From: Planctomycetota bacterium
Lineage (GTDB): Bacteria; Planctomycetota; JAJSAM01; JAJVHW01
Direction of reading: 5' to 3'
Length of the DNA stretch: 64,000 bases
NCBI GenBank assembly: GCA_024280885.1
Contig: JAJRPF010000066.1
Coordinates: 61,348-125,347, forward strand
Position 1 is the first letter of the stretch. Each line of letters opens with the position of its first letter. A program made the position numbers and the translations under genes. The notes beneath the pieces are model-generated. The model was not told where the DNA came from. It saw only the letters and a program-made list of their open reading frames with translations, and made no database searches. Of this stretch, positions 43,505-51,088 are shown in pieces.

Positions 43505-46134
43505 AGGAGGAATGGGATGCGCGGAGTTCACGCTCAGTGACGGGCCGCGATGATTCGCCGGTCGCGGTCGAGGAGCTACTCGAGCACCAAGGGTGGCTGC
43601 GTGCGGTCGCCCGTGCGCTGATCGGCGACGAACAGGATGTCGATGACATCGTTCAGGCCACCTATCTCACGGCCATCGAGAGCCCGCCTCGCTCGCGGGA
43701 AAAGTTGCGGGGTTGGATGTGGGCCGTGATGGCCAACCACACGCGGATGGGGTGGCGGCGCGGGGAGATCGAGCGGCGTGCCCTCGCGAACGTACGCGTC
43801 GCGAACGTGGACGAAGACTCCGCGCGCGCAGCCGAGCGCGTGGAGGTCGAAGCGCTGGTGCGACTCCTGGTCCTGGAACTGCCTCCCAAGTATCGGAACG
43901 TCATTCTTCAGCACTACTTCAACGGTTTTCCTCTCGTGGAGATCGCGCGACGCAATGGCGAGCCTCCCGCGAGCACCCGGTCACGCGCTTGCCGCGCGAT
44001 CGCCCTCCTGCGGAGGAACCTCTCTGTCGCGACGGGGGAGCCTCCAGAGCGTCTGCCCATGCTCCTCGTGCCCCTCTTGGGGGACGGCGTACGACCGCTT
44101 CTCGAGGAGCCTGGCGCGCGGCACCGGCTCATACGGCGCAGCATAACGGCGTGCGCGGTCGGCGTTCTCGTGGTCGCTACCGGGGCGCTTGTGCGTGCCG
44201 TCGTCTCCGGAGGCGATACCGTCGAGCGTCCGGGGACACGGGCAGCCAGCACGCAATACGGCACAGCGCGAGAGCGCACTCGTGTGGGGCGCACGTCGCG
44301 CGCAGCGCGGGGCGATGAGGGCGGTTTGCGGAGCAAGTCTCAGTCCGTGCTCAGCGACGATCCCGGACTGGACGCGGCGCGTGTTGTGCGCGTGATCGGA
44401 GCGCTCCCCCGATATCTGGGACTTCGGCGCGGTGGTGCGCAGGCGTCGGACGGAGCCGACTGGACGTTGACGATCCGTGCGGTTGGTGCGGGTGAGACTC
44501 CAGCACAGTCCGCTGTGGCGACCGTGGGCGTGGACGCTGCGCAGTCGAAATTCGCGATCGACGCACTCTTTGATCGCGCTCCGGCAAGTTCCGGCGAGTT
44601 CCAGATAGAGGCCGAGCACCCGATGTTCTTGCCGGTCCGCTGGACCGAGCCCATTCGTCGCGACGCGCCCGGCAAGCTCCGGCTCTCGTTGTCGCCGGTT
44701 GCGCAACCCGCCGGAGTTGTGCGTGGTGTCTTCACGGACAGGGACGGGCGTCCCGTCGAAGGCGCGCACGTCGCACTCCTCGAGATCCCCCCGGGCGCCA
44801 ATCGACCGCGACGCACCGAGAGCGTGATCACGGATGAGACCGGGCAGTTTCGGTTGCGAGCGACGCCCAGCACGCCCATCGCTGTGATCGGCTGGACCGA
44901 GGACTCGGACGTAGCCATGGTGCGTCGCACGTCGCCCGCGTCCGGCGCGGAGATCGGCGTCTCACTCTCCCGATTGGACGGCGTTCACGTTGCCGGTCGG
45001 ATAGACGCGCCGCGTGGCTTTCCGATGCAAGCGATCACGGTGGTCTACCGAACGGCGCCCGGGGCGGTGACCGCCGCCGCCGGTGGGCAGAAATTTTGGC
45101 TGACGGATGAGCGTGCGGCGGTCGCTCGTCACACAGCGACCGTATCGGCCGACGGGAGGTTTCGCTTTCCGCTCGCCACCTCGCGCGGCGGACATCTGGA
45201 GATCGACAGTGACGATGTCGCGGCAGACGCGTTCACGAAGCGGCGGGTCGAGTACCCGCGCGACGGCGATGTGATCCTGCTGAGTACCAGCGCCACGCCT
45301 CTCACGATCAAGATCTCGGATGCGGCGGGTCCTCGGGCCGCAGTGTCGGGGCGCTTGCTCTGGCCAAGCGGTGCGCTCGTATTCACGAGTGACGCCGAAG
45401 GGTACGCTACGGTCTGGGTTCGCCCCGGGGCGACGTACGAACTGACGATCGCAACGCGAGGCTTCGCGAACCACTCGCAGACGATCGTAGTCTCGCCCCA
45501 CGATGCGCCCGATCCGGTCGAGGTCGAGCTTGTTCCGTCTGCGGCGAGAGTTACTTGGTGGGTCGAGGTGCCTCCGGGAACCGCGCCGACAGCGTCACTT
45601 CTCGGCGTCGGACTCTTCGCAGGCGGAGACTCGACACGGTTCGCGCGGTACACGCTCGAAGGCGTTCGTGTCGGCGATCGGTTCCGCGTGAGCGGAGTCC
45701 CGCGCGGGCAGTTCCGCGCGAGCTTGCGGCTCGGGTCGAAATGGACCGCCGGCTTGTCGGAGTTCGTCGATGTACACGTCTCGATCGACTCTCGCGAAGG
45801 CGAGCCGCGGACCACTCGCGTGGAGTTTCGCGTCGGCGGTCGGCTTCTGATCGGCGCGCGCGATGCGGACGGTGCCCTGGTGAAGGCGCGATGCACCATC
45901 CTGCGAGTCGATGGATCTGACGTCGGCGTCGGTTTCGTCGGTGGCCAATCGAAGTCACCACTCCATGTGGCAACGTATCTCGGTGACGCGGGGCTCGTCC
46001 AACTCGATCGCGCTCTCGCGCCTGGAACGTACACCGTGCGGGTGGAGTATCACGACCACGTGACGGAGGATCGCACCGTCACCATCGGCGCCGACTCTCT
46101 TGAAGAGTTGGTCTTCCAACTGCGTCGCCCATGA
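43501..46134 (+). CDS. ECF sigma factor fused to a membrane helix and extracellular beta domains
   Basis: Encodes 877 residues from GTG 43501 (GTG 43537 possible). Residues ~25-90 are sigma region 2 (GWLRAVARALIGDEQDVDDI, VQATYLTAIESPP). Residues ~115-172 are region 4 (LLVLELPPKYRNVILQHYFN, LVEIARRNGEPPASTRSRAC). A single membrane helix at ~214-235 (SITACAVGVLVVATGALVRA) then leads to ~640 residues of carboxypeptidase-regulatory-like beta domains (VVRGVFTDRDGRPVEGAHVA). This puts a DNA-binding sigma factor and an outside binding region in one chain, so a surface signal may release or gate sigma activity. Confidence 0.82.
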   Translation: MKEEWDARSSRSVTGRDDSPVAVEELLEHQGWLRAVARALIGDEQDVDDIVQATYLTAIESPPRSREKLRGWMWAVMANHTRMGWRRGEIERRALANVRVANVDEDSARAAERVEVEALVRLLVLELPPKYRNVILQHYFNGFPLVEIARRNGEPPASTRSRACRAIALLRRNLSVATGEPPERLPMLLVPLLGDGVRPLLEEPGARHRLIRRSITACAVGVLVVATGALVRAVVSGGDTVERPGTRAASTQYGTARERTRVGRTSRAARGDEGGLRSKSQSVLSDDPGLDAARVVRVIGALPRYLGLRRGGAQASDGADWTLTIRAVGAGETPAQSAVATVGVDAAQSKFAIDALFDRAPASSGEFQIEAEHPMFLPVRWTEPIRRDAPGKLRLSLSPVAQPAGVVRGVFTDRDGRPVEGAHVALLEIPPGANRPRRTESVITDETGQFRLRATPSTPIAVIGWTEDSDVAMVRRTSPASGAEIGVSLSRLDGVHVAGRIDAPRGFPMQAITVVYRTAPGAVTAAAGGQKFWLTDERAAVARHTATVSADGRFRFPLATSRGGHLEIDSDDVAADAFTKRRVEYPRDGDVILLSTSATPLTIKISDAAGPRAAVSGRLLWPSGALVFTSDAEGYATVWVRPGATYELTIATRGFANHSQTIVVSPHDAPDPVEVELVPSAARVTWWVEVPPGTAPTASLLGVGLFAGGDSTRFARYTLEGVRVGDRFRVSGVPRGQFRASLRLGSKWTAGLSEFVDVHVSIDSREGEPRTTRVEFRVGGRLLIGARDADGALVKARCTILRVDGSDVGVGFVGGQSKSPLHVATYLGDAGLVQLDRALAPGTYTVRVEYHDHVTEDRTVTIGADSLEELVFQLRRP

Positions 46135-46149
46135 TCCCCGGTTTCCCCC

Positions 46150-46177
46150 GCAACGTTCTCCACTCTCGTGCATCTCC
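46150..46177 (+). promoter_or_regulatory. Shared promoter-like motif, copy d
   Basis: GCAACG-N10-TCGTGCATCTCC ends only 9 nt before the ATG of the second ECF sigma factor. If it is a promoter, the transcript would be leaderless or nearly so. Confidence 0.68.
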
Positions 46178-46186
46178 CACTTCGAC

Positions 46187-46687
46187 ATGCCGCAAGACCA
46201 AGGCGCCGTTGCGCAGGAGATGCTCCGCCACGAGAAGTGGCTGCGTGGCGTCTTGCAACCGCTCGTCCGCGATCACGCCCAACTCGACGATGTCGTGCAG
46301 CAGGTCTTTGTCGCGACACTGGTCCACACGCCGCGCAATCTCGACAACGCAAGGGGTTGGCTGCTGCGCGTCGCACTGAACGAATTGGGCATGCGCCGCC
46401 GTCGTCGCCGAGTCCGGGAGCGAAAGCGTCACATCCTCATCGCGCCCGTGAGCGCGCCGCCAGCAGACATCGACGTCATGCGCAGCGACAGCGACGCATT
46501 CGTGCGCCGCGCGATTGGCGAGCTTCGCTCTCCCTACCGCGAAGTCTTGGACCTGCACTACCTGCACGACGTCTCTCTGCGCCACGTCGCCGACGCACTC
46601 GACCGCCCTCCCGCAACGGTGCGGTCTCAGGCGGCACGTGGACGCGGTCTCCTGCGTACGACGCTCGAAGCGCTTGCCCTCGGATAG
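46187..46687 (+). CDS. Second ECF sigma factor of the regulon
   Basis: Encodes 166 residues. Region 2: RHEKWLRGVLQPLVRDHAQL, DDVVQQVFVATLVHTPRNLD, ARGWLLRVALNELGMRRRRR. Region 4: FVRRAIGELRSPYREVLDLH, VSLRHVADALDRPPATVRSQ. No Shine-Dalgarno sequence is seen, and copy d of the shared motif ends 9 nt before the ATG, so a leaderless start and positive autoregulation are plausible. This factor, or the sigma fusion 52 bp upstream, is the best candidate to read the motif. Confidence 0.84.
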   Translation: MPQDQGAVAQEMLRHEKWLRGVLQPLVRDHAQLDDVVQQVFVATLVHTPRNLDNARGWLLRVALNELGMRRRRRRVRERKRHILIAPVSAPPADIDVMRSDSDAFVRRAIGELRSPYREVLDLHYLHDVSLRHVADALDRPPATVRSQAARGRGLLRTTLEALALG

Positions 46688-46764
46688 ACTGTACGCGGCC
46701 GCTCGGGGGCCGGGGCACTGGACCCGGACGGCGGGACGGATTGGGAGAGTGCCGCATCTCCCGC

Positions 46765-46792
46765 GCAACGTTCTCGCAACTCGTGCATCTCC
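46765..46792 (+). promoter_or_regulatory. Shared promoter-like motif, copy e
   Basis: GCAACG-N10-TCGTGCATCTCC. It is followed within 5 nt by an ATG (46797) opening only a 25-codon frame. No clear gene follows for 470 bp. Confidence 0.62.
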
Positions 46793-47260
46793 TTGCATGA
46801 CGGCGCGGATACCGGGGCGTGGGCGGCGTGCGAAGAGGGGGCAGGGTACGCGCCAAGTCAGCCCACTCGCTTGAGGGTGTGTCTTGGACAGTTCCATCCG
46901 GCGGGCACCAGGAGTCTGGAATCGAACGCGCGACTGGGGGCACGTCCGTCGCGCGTCTCGCAGGTGCCGTCCTTGTCGGCGTAGGAGTCGTTATCCATCA
47001 ACGGATCCACCGCCCGGCCACGATCTCATCGCCACCGCTGTCTGGAGTCGCGAAGGCCACGACGAGGGGATCCGAGCCCTCGTGTCGGACTCCGAGTTTC
47101 GTCCGCTCTCCCGCGAATCGGATTGTCCGCGGTGGTGGAGACACCACGATGTCTGGCTCGGCGCCGGCGACATCTCGATCGTCTAGCTCGATCCGGCCTC
47201 GAGGCGGGCACCGCGCAACGAGTGCCCGTCCGAAGCGGTGAGAAACTCGCGGCTTTGCCT
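46793..47260 (+). other. Ambiguous stretch between motif copies e and f
   Basis: No frame is convincing. A 140-residue plus-strand frame from 46819 has a hydrophobic run (VARLAGAVLVGVGVVIHQ). A plus-strand frame 46884-47186 and a minus-strand frame 46998-47264 (containing IVVSPPPRTIRFAGERTKLG) also show partly coding-like composition. It may hold a small gene, a decayed gene or an RNA started at copy e. Confidence 0.35.
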
Positions 47261-47288
47261 GCAACGTTTCTCCTTGTCGTGCATCTCC
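47261..47288 (+). promoter_or_regulatory. Shared promoter-like motif, copy f
   Basis: GCAACG-N10-TCGTGCATCTCC, 44 nt before the ATG of the endonuclease/exonuclease/phosphatase-fold enzyme. Confidence 0.66.
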
Positions 47289-47332
47289 CTCGTGTGACGC
47301 CGCGTGGCGCCCATCATCCGGGAGGCAAGACG

Positions 47333-48292
47333 ATGTTCCATGGACGGCTCAACGAGAACACGGCCCGCGGTCTCAAGGTTCTTCGGGAGCGCATAGAGGC
47401 CGCGAAGATCCCATCTTCCAAGTTGGACGAGACGCTCAACATTGCCACGTGGAACGTGCGCAACTTCGGAAGTGGACGGCGTAGCTCGGCGGCGATCCAC
47501 CTGATCGCCGAGATCATCGGGCAGTTCGACTTGGTGGCACTTGTCGAGGTGCGCGACAACCTCTCCGACCTCGAGCGCGTGTTGAAGATCCTCGGTCCGT
47601 ACTGGCGAGCAGTCTTCTCGGATTTCAACACCGATGCTGCGGGCAACCGCGAGCGGATCGCGTTCGTGTTCGACAAGCGAGCAGTCGTATTCACCGGGCT
47701 CGCCGCGGAGGCCGATCCGCCCCGCAAGAAGGTCGCGGGTAAGTACGTCTCGAAGCTCACCTGGTGGCGCAAACCGTACATGGCGTCATTCCGTGCCGGG
47801 AACTTCGACTTCGTCTTGCTCGGTGTGCACGTGCGGTGGGGGAGCGGCGGCAGCGCCGGTCGTGTACCCGAGCTGCAGATGCTCGCCGATTGGGTCGCGA
47901 AGCGCCGCAAGGAGCGCTACACGACCGACAAGGACTTCTTGGTCGTCGGAGACTTCAACATCCCGAGTCGAGCGGATCCGACGTTTGCGGCGATCACGTC
48001 GAAGGGGCTACGCGTTCCGAAACCGCTTCTCCTCGCCGATCCGGGAACCAACCTGATGGCGAACAAGCGCTACGACCAGATCCTGCATCATCCAGTTCAT
48101 GCCGGGCTCTTCACCGACAAGGGAGGCGTGCTGGACTTCTACGCCGGAGATCACGCGCCGCTCCTGCCGGGCATGAACCTGACCAAGGCGAAGTTCACGT
48201 ACCAGCTCTCCGATCACCTGCCGCTTTGGGTGCAGGTGAACACGGATGTCGATGGGCTGGAACTCGAGCAGCTCCTGGCGAAGTGGGATTGA
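47333..48292 (+). CDS. Endonuclease/exonuclease/phosphatase-fold enzyme
   Basis: Encodes 319 residues, with GGGAGG before ATG 47333. The DNase-I-like fold is complete: NIATWNVRNFG (metal Asn), LVALVEVRDN (metal Glu), GNRERIAFVFDKRAV, VLLGVHVRWG (catalytic His), FLVVGDFNIPSRADP (Asp/Asn), KRYDQILHH and YQLSDHLPLWV (final Asp-His). Members cleave DNA, RNA, phosphoinositides or sphingomyelin, and the substrate cannot be told from the sequence. No signal peptide is seen. It carries motif copy f, so it belongs with the lipoxygenase and PhoD-like genes. Confidence 0.85.
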   Translation: MFHGRLNENTARGLKVLRERIEAAKIPSSKLDETLNIATWNVRNFGSGRRSSAAIHLIAEIIGQFDLVALVEVRDNLSDLERVLKILGPYWRAVFSDFNTDAAGNRERIAFVFDKRAVVFTGLAAEADPPRKKVAGKYVSKLTWWRKPYMASFRAGNFDFVLLGVHVRWGSGGSAGRVPELQMLADWVAKRRKERYTTDKDFLVVGDFNIPSRADPTFAAITSKGLRVPKPLLLADPGTNLMANKRYDQILHHPVHAGLFTDKGGVLDFYAGDHAPLLPGMNLTKAKFTYQLSDHLPLWVQVNTDVDGLELEQLLAKWD

Positions 48293-48436
48293 TGGTGGGC
48301 GGGGCTCGAAGGTTTGCTCCTCACGCGTCGCATCACGGTCCGCGTTCGGTAGGAGCGTGACGGGCTCGTTCGGACTGACCCGCCCTCGTCGCGCGCCCGC
48401 GACGCGCGCAGGTCCAATTCTCAGATCGGAGCATCC

Positions 48437-48835
48437 ATGAGATTCCAAATCCTCGTTGTCACGGCAGTGCTCGCACTTGCCGCGTGCCGCAGTGCCGACA
48501 ACGTGCAGATCCTCCAACGCCGAACGAGCAACGAGACCGTCACCAACGGCACCGTGATCCAGTCGGGTGGTAGCAGCTCCGACGTCGTGACAGGGAGCCT
48601 GCGAGTCTCCCAGCGGGATGCGGTGTGGAGCGCGGCGGGCTCCGGAACGCTGCGTCTCCGTCGCGCGGCGGGCAGCAGCATCTCCTCGCGGCCAGGGTGG
48701 ACTGAGATGACGTTCCACGGACCGATCCGCATCCACCTCAGCGGGGCCGGAGTTCGCCTCGAGATCCCATCGGGAGCGAGCGGTCTGGTGACCGTCACCC
48801 ATGACGAGGGCGCGCACAAGGTCACCACCTACTGA
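48437..48835 (+). CDS. Small lipoprotein
   Basis: Encodes 132 residues. RFQILVVTAVLALAAC is a lipoprotein signal (lipobox LAAC). The mature part (TNGTVIQSGGSSSDVVTGSL, ISSRPGWTEMTFHGPIRIHL, SGAGVRLEIPSGASGLVTVT) is a short beta-helix- or beta-sandwich-like sequence. Family unknown. It is between the EEP enzyme and the TIR gene on the same strand (144-bp and 86-bp gaps), perhaps in the transcript started at copy f. Confidence 0.65.
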   Translation: MRFQILVVTAVLALAACRSADNVQILQRRTSNETVTNGTVIQSGGSSSDVVTGSLRVSQRDAVWSAAGSGTLRLRRAAGSSISSRPGWTEMTFHGPIRIHLSGAGVRLEIPSGASGLVTVTHDEGAHKVTTY

Positions 48836-48921
48836 CTTCGATCCACCGTGCGCGTAACTGGCCGTTCTCGTGCTACAGCTCGCCGCCGCGGCGTCTGGAA
48901 TCCAGACAAAGAGATCTCTCG

Positions 48922-49437
48922 ATGACACGCAATGCGTTCTTCAGCTTCCACTACCGACCGGACAATTGGCGGGCGGCACAGGTCCGCAACATGGGTGTCG
49001 TGGAGGGCAATCGTCCCGCCACCGACAACGACTGGGAGACGATCGCTGGCGCAGGCGAGCGCGCGATCAAGCGGTGGATCGACCAAGAGATGCACGGCAC
49101 GTCCGTGGTGATCGTTCTGGTCGGCGCGAGCACTGCCGGTCGGCCGTGGATCAACTACGAAATCGAGAAGGCGTGGCGGGACGGACGGGGTGTACTCGGT
49201 GTCAACGTACATAGCCTGGAAGACCACTGCGGGCAGAAGTCGCTGAAGGGGACGTGTCCGTTCGCTCCGATCAGTGTGGATGGTCTGCCCCTCTCGACCG
49301 TCGCCAAGGTCTACAGCCCTCCGTACATGTCGAGCACGAGCGTCCACGCGTACATCGAGGAGAACCTCTCGGACTGGGTCGAGTCGGCGATCCGGACGCG
49401 ACGACGCCATGCGCGTGCGACCACGTCATCCAGCTGA
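48922..49437 (+). CDS. Thoeris ThsB-like TIR protein (second copy)
   Basis: Encodes 171 residues. RNAFFSFHYRPDNWRAAQVR, GERAIKRWIDQEMHGTSVVI, VLVGASTAGRPWINYEIEKA and GVLGVNVHSLEDHCG are the marks of the DUF1863 TIR-like family containing ThsB. The FHYxxDxWRAxxVRN opening is standard for this branch, while the 38.6-kb protein belongs to another branch (YHHANDExYK). No ThsA partner is recognised nearby. If it makes a cADPR-like signal, the receiver is elsewhere or of a new type. Confidence 0.8.
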   Translation: MTRNAFFSFHYRPDNWRAAQVRNMGVVEGNRPATDNDWETIAGAGERAIKRWIDQEMHGTSVVIVLVGASTAGRPWINYEIEKAWRDGRGVLGVNVHSLEDHCGQKSLKGTCPFAPISVDGLPLSTVAKVYSPPYMSSTSVHAYIEENLSDWVESAIRTRRRHARATTSSS

Positions 49438-49895
49438 ACTCTGGATTGACCTCCATGCGTGCTGCGCGATGCCCCGGTAGGTCTCCCGCAACTCGTCTCC
49501 TCGCGTGACCTCCGGCGGCACCGGAGCGCGTCTCGATGTCGCCCACGCCGTGGAGGAGTTCCGAGGTGACCCTGCGTCGCGGAGCGCAATCGGCCGCAGA
49601 AAACCGATCTCCATTCCCAATTTCGCCATGACATGCGAGACTCCGAGAGCCGGGGTTGGGCATGACCTGCCCGTAAAGCGCGCGCTGAGACACTCCACAT
49701 CACATTCCCCTTTTCTCTACTTGGTGCCGCTCCCCCGGCCTTCAAGAGCGCGCGGCCGATCCCGCGCGTAGCCTCCCGGCGCGCGATCGCGGGCACGTCC
49801 AGGAGCGCGACCCGTCGACATCGCTCCGACTCGTGCCGTGAGCGTCACGTTCTGAGCCCGCCGCGCTTCTCGCGAAGTTTCTCGACAGAACTCGC
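49438..49895. other. Stretch without a recognised gene
   Basis: About 460 bp between the TIR gene and motif copy g. Frames here have poor composition. No hairpin or repeat stands out. Confidence 0.45.
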
Positions 49896-49924
49896 GCAAC
49901 GATCTCCCGACGTCGTGCATCTCC
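49896..49924 (+). promoter_or_regulatory. Shared promoter-like motif, copy g
   Basis: GCAACG-N11-TCGTGCATCTCC, 194 nt before the secreted-protein gene at 50119. The longer leader contains an inverted repeat (50065-50095). Confidence 0.62.
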
Positions 49925-50064
49925 GTGTTTGGAGGGCCCGGCCCCGGCGCGTTCATGGCTACGTGTTCATGGACATGGCGGCCGTCTACTCGCGGTAGCT
50001 GCGCGAGGAATTGCGGGGCTGGATGGGGTGCCTCACGTGGGGTGCCCGCGCGCAATCACGGCGT

Positions 50065-50095
50065 CGTGATCGGTGGGGGGGACTCGTCGATCACG
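50065..50095. promoter_or_regulatory. Inverted repeat in the leader of the secreted-protein gene
   Basis: CGTGATCG (50065-50072), 15 nt, CGATCACG (50088-50095): a perfect 8-bp inverted repeat ending 23 nt before ATG 50119. It could be an operator or an RNA hairpin near the ribosome site. Confidence 0.4.
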
Positions 50096-50118
50096 CGAGA
50101 AGAAGGGATCACACGGAC

Positions 50119-51024
50119 ATGCGTACCAACTCCAGGATCTTCACAGGAGCGCTCCTGCTCGTCGTCGCGGGAGCGTTCCTCATCGACGCAAGGGCGGGCA
50201 ACCTACCGAGCGTCGCGACCACCCAGTACTACGACATCACGCTGGGCCCGAACCAGTACTTCGCCTACACGGGGTCGGCGTCCGACGTCACCATCGTTGT
50301 GGACGACGTGACGTTCCATTGCTTCCCGGCGCCGGATTGTCCGAGTGTCTCCAACTGCTCGTTTCTCGATGTCGGCGACCCACAATATCCAGGCGCAGGC
50401 GGAGATCTGGGGACGTGGCTGAACTTCGATCTGTCGTCCCCGGCGGTCAGCATCACGGTCCCGGGCTTCCCGGGGACGACGAGCGCGTTGGGTTCGACGA
50501 CGACCACGTCGAGCAGCACCTGGCTCGGGTCGTCACAGGTGATGACGGCCGCTCGCACATGGGACTACGCGATCACGCTCCTGGATGAGTACCCACCGAA
50601 TTCGGGAACGGGTAGCCAGACGATCGACATGCACGGTTTCTACGGATACGCGGCGACCGCGATGCGGGAGACACAAGTCGAGAAGAGTTTCAAAGAGATC
50701 TACGCTGCGTGGCGTCCTGCAGATGAAGATCCCAACGCGATCCCCGGGTACCCGGCGATGAACGGCGGCGCGCGCAGCATCGGTGGCGCTGGCGGGATGG
50801 GCATGGGAGTCGGCACAGGCGTCGGTCTCACGTCCCTGCTTGTTCGCACGACGGACTCTCGCCACTACCAGTCACCGCACATTGTGCAGCGCGGTCGCGT
50901 GGCTCTTCGGACGCAGCTCGGAAAGCCGCCCGGTGCGTCCACCGCCATCGTGAAGGGACGTGTGTTCATCGGCACCACCGGTGCGCCGATCGCCAACACC
51001 GATCTTACCGTCGGCAATCTCTAG
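50119..51024 (+). CDS. Secreted protein of the motif-linked set
   Basis: Encodes 301 residues from ATG 50119. A signal peptide (FTGALLLVVAGAFLIDARAG) is followed by beta-rich sequence with an isolated Cys cluster (FHCFPAPDCPSVSNCSF), Ser/Thr runs and a Gly/Met-rich patch (IGGAGGMGMGVGTGVGL). The C-terminus has ARSIGG...VKGRVFIGTTGAPIANTD. Family unknown; a structural or matrix role outside the cell is possible. Confidence 0.68.
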   Translation: MRTNSRIFTGALLLVVAGAFLIDARAGNLPSVATTQYYDITLGPNQYFAYTGSASDVTIVVDDVTFHCFPAPDCPSVSNCSFLDVGDPQYPGAGGDLGTWLNFDLSSPAVSITVPGFPGTTSALGSTTTTSSSTWLGSSQVMTAARTWDYAITLLDEYPPNSGTGSQTIDMHGFYGYAATAMRETQVEKSFKEIYAAWRPADEDPNAIPGYPAMNGGARSIGGAGGMGMGVGTGVGLTSLLVRTTDSRHYQSPHIVQRGRVALRTQLGKPPGASTAIVKGRVFIGTTGAPIANTDLTVGNL

Positions 51025-51045
51025 CCCGAGTCCTTGGACTCCCGT

Positions 51046-51067
51046 CCTCCCGCCGCGTGGCGGGAGG
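51046..51067. terminator. GC-rich hairpin between two secreted-protein genes
   Basis: CCTCCCGCC-GCGT-GGCGGGAGG: a perfect 9-bp stem with a 4-nt loop, 21 nt after the stop at 51024 and 21 nt before the next ATG. There is no U-run, so it may be a processing or attenuation site rather than a full terminator. Confidence 0.45.
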
Positions 51068-51088
51068 GCGAACCCACGCGAGAATTCC

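Noticed and set aside
46998..47264. Minus-strand 88-codon frame (IVVSPPPRTIRFAGERTKLG...)
   Set aside because: Composition is natural, but it would start inside motif copy f from a TTG without ribosome site, and a plus-strand frame over the same bases is about as good. Left undecided and described as ambiguous.
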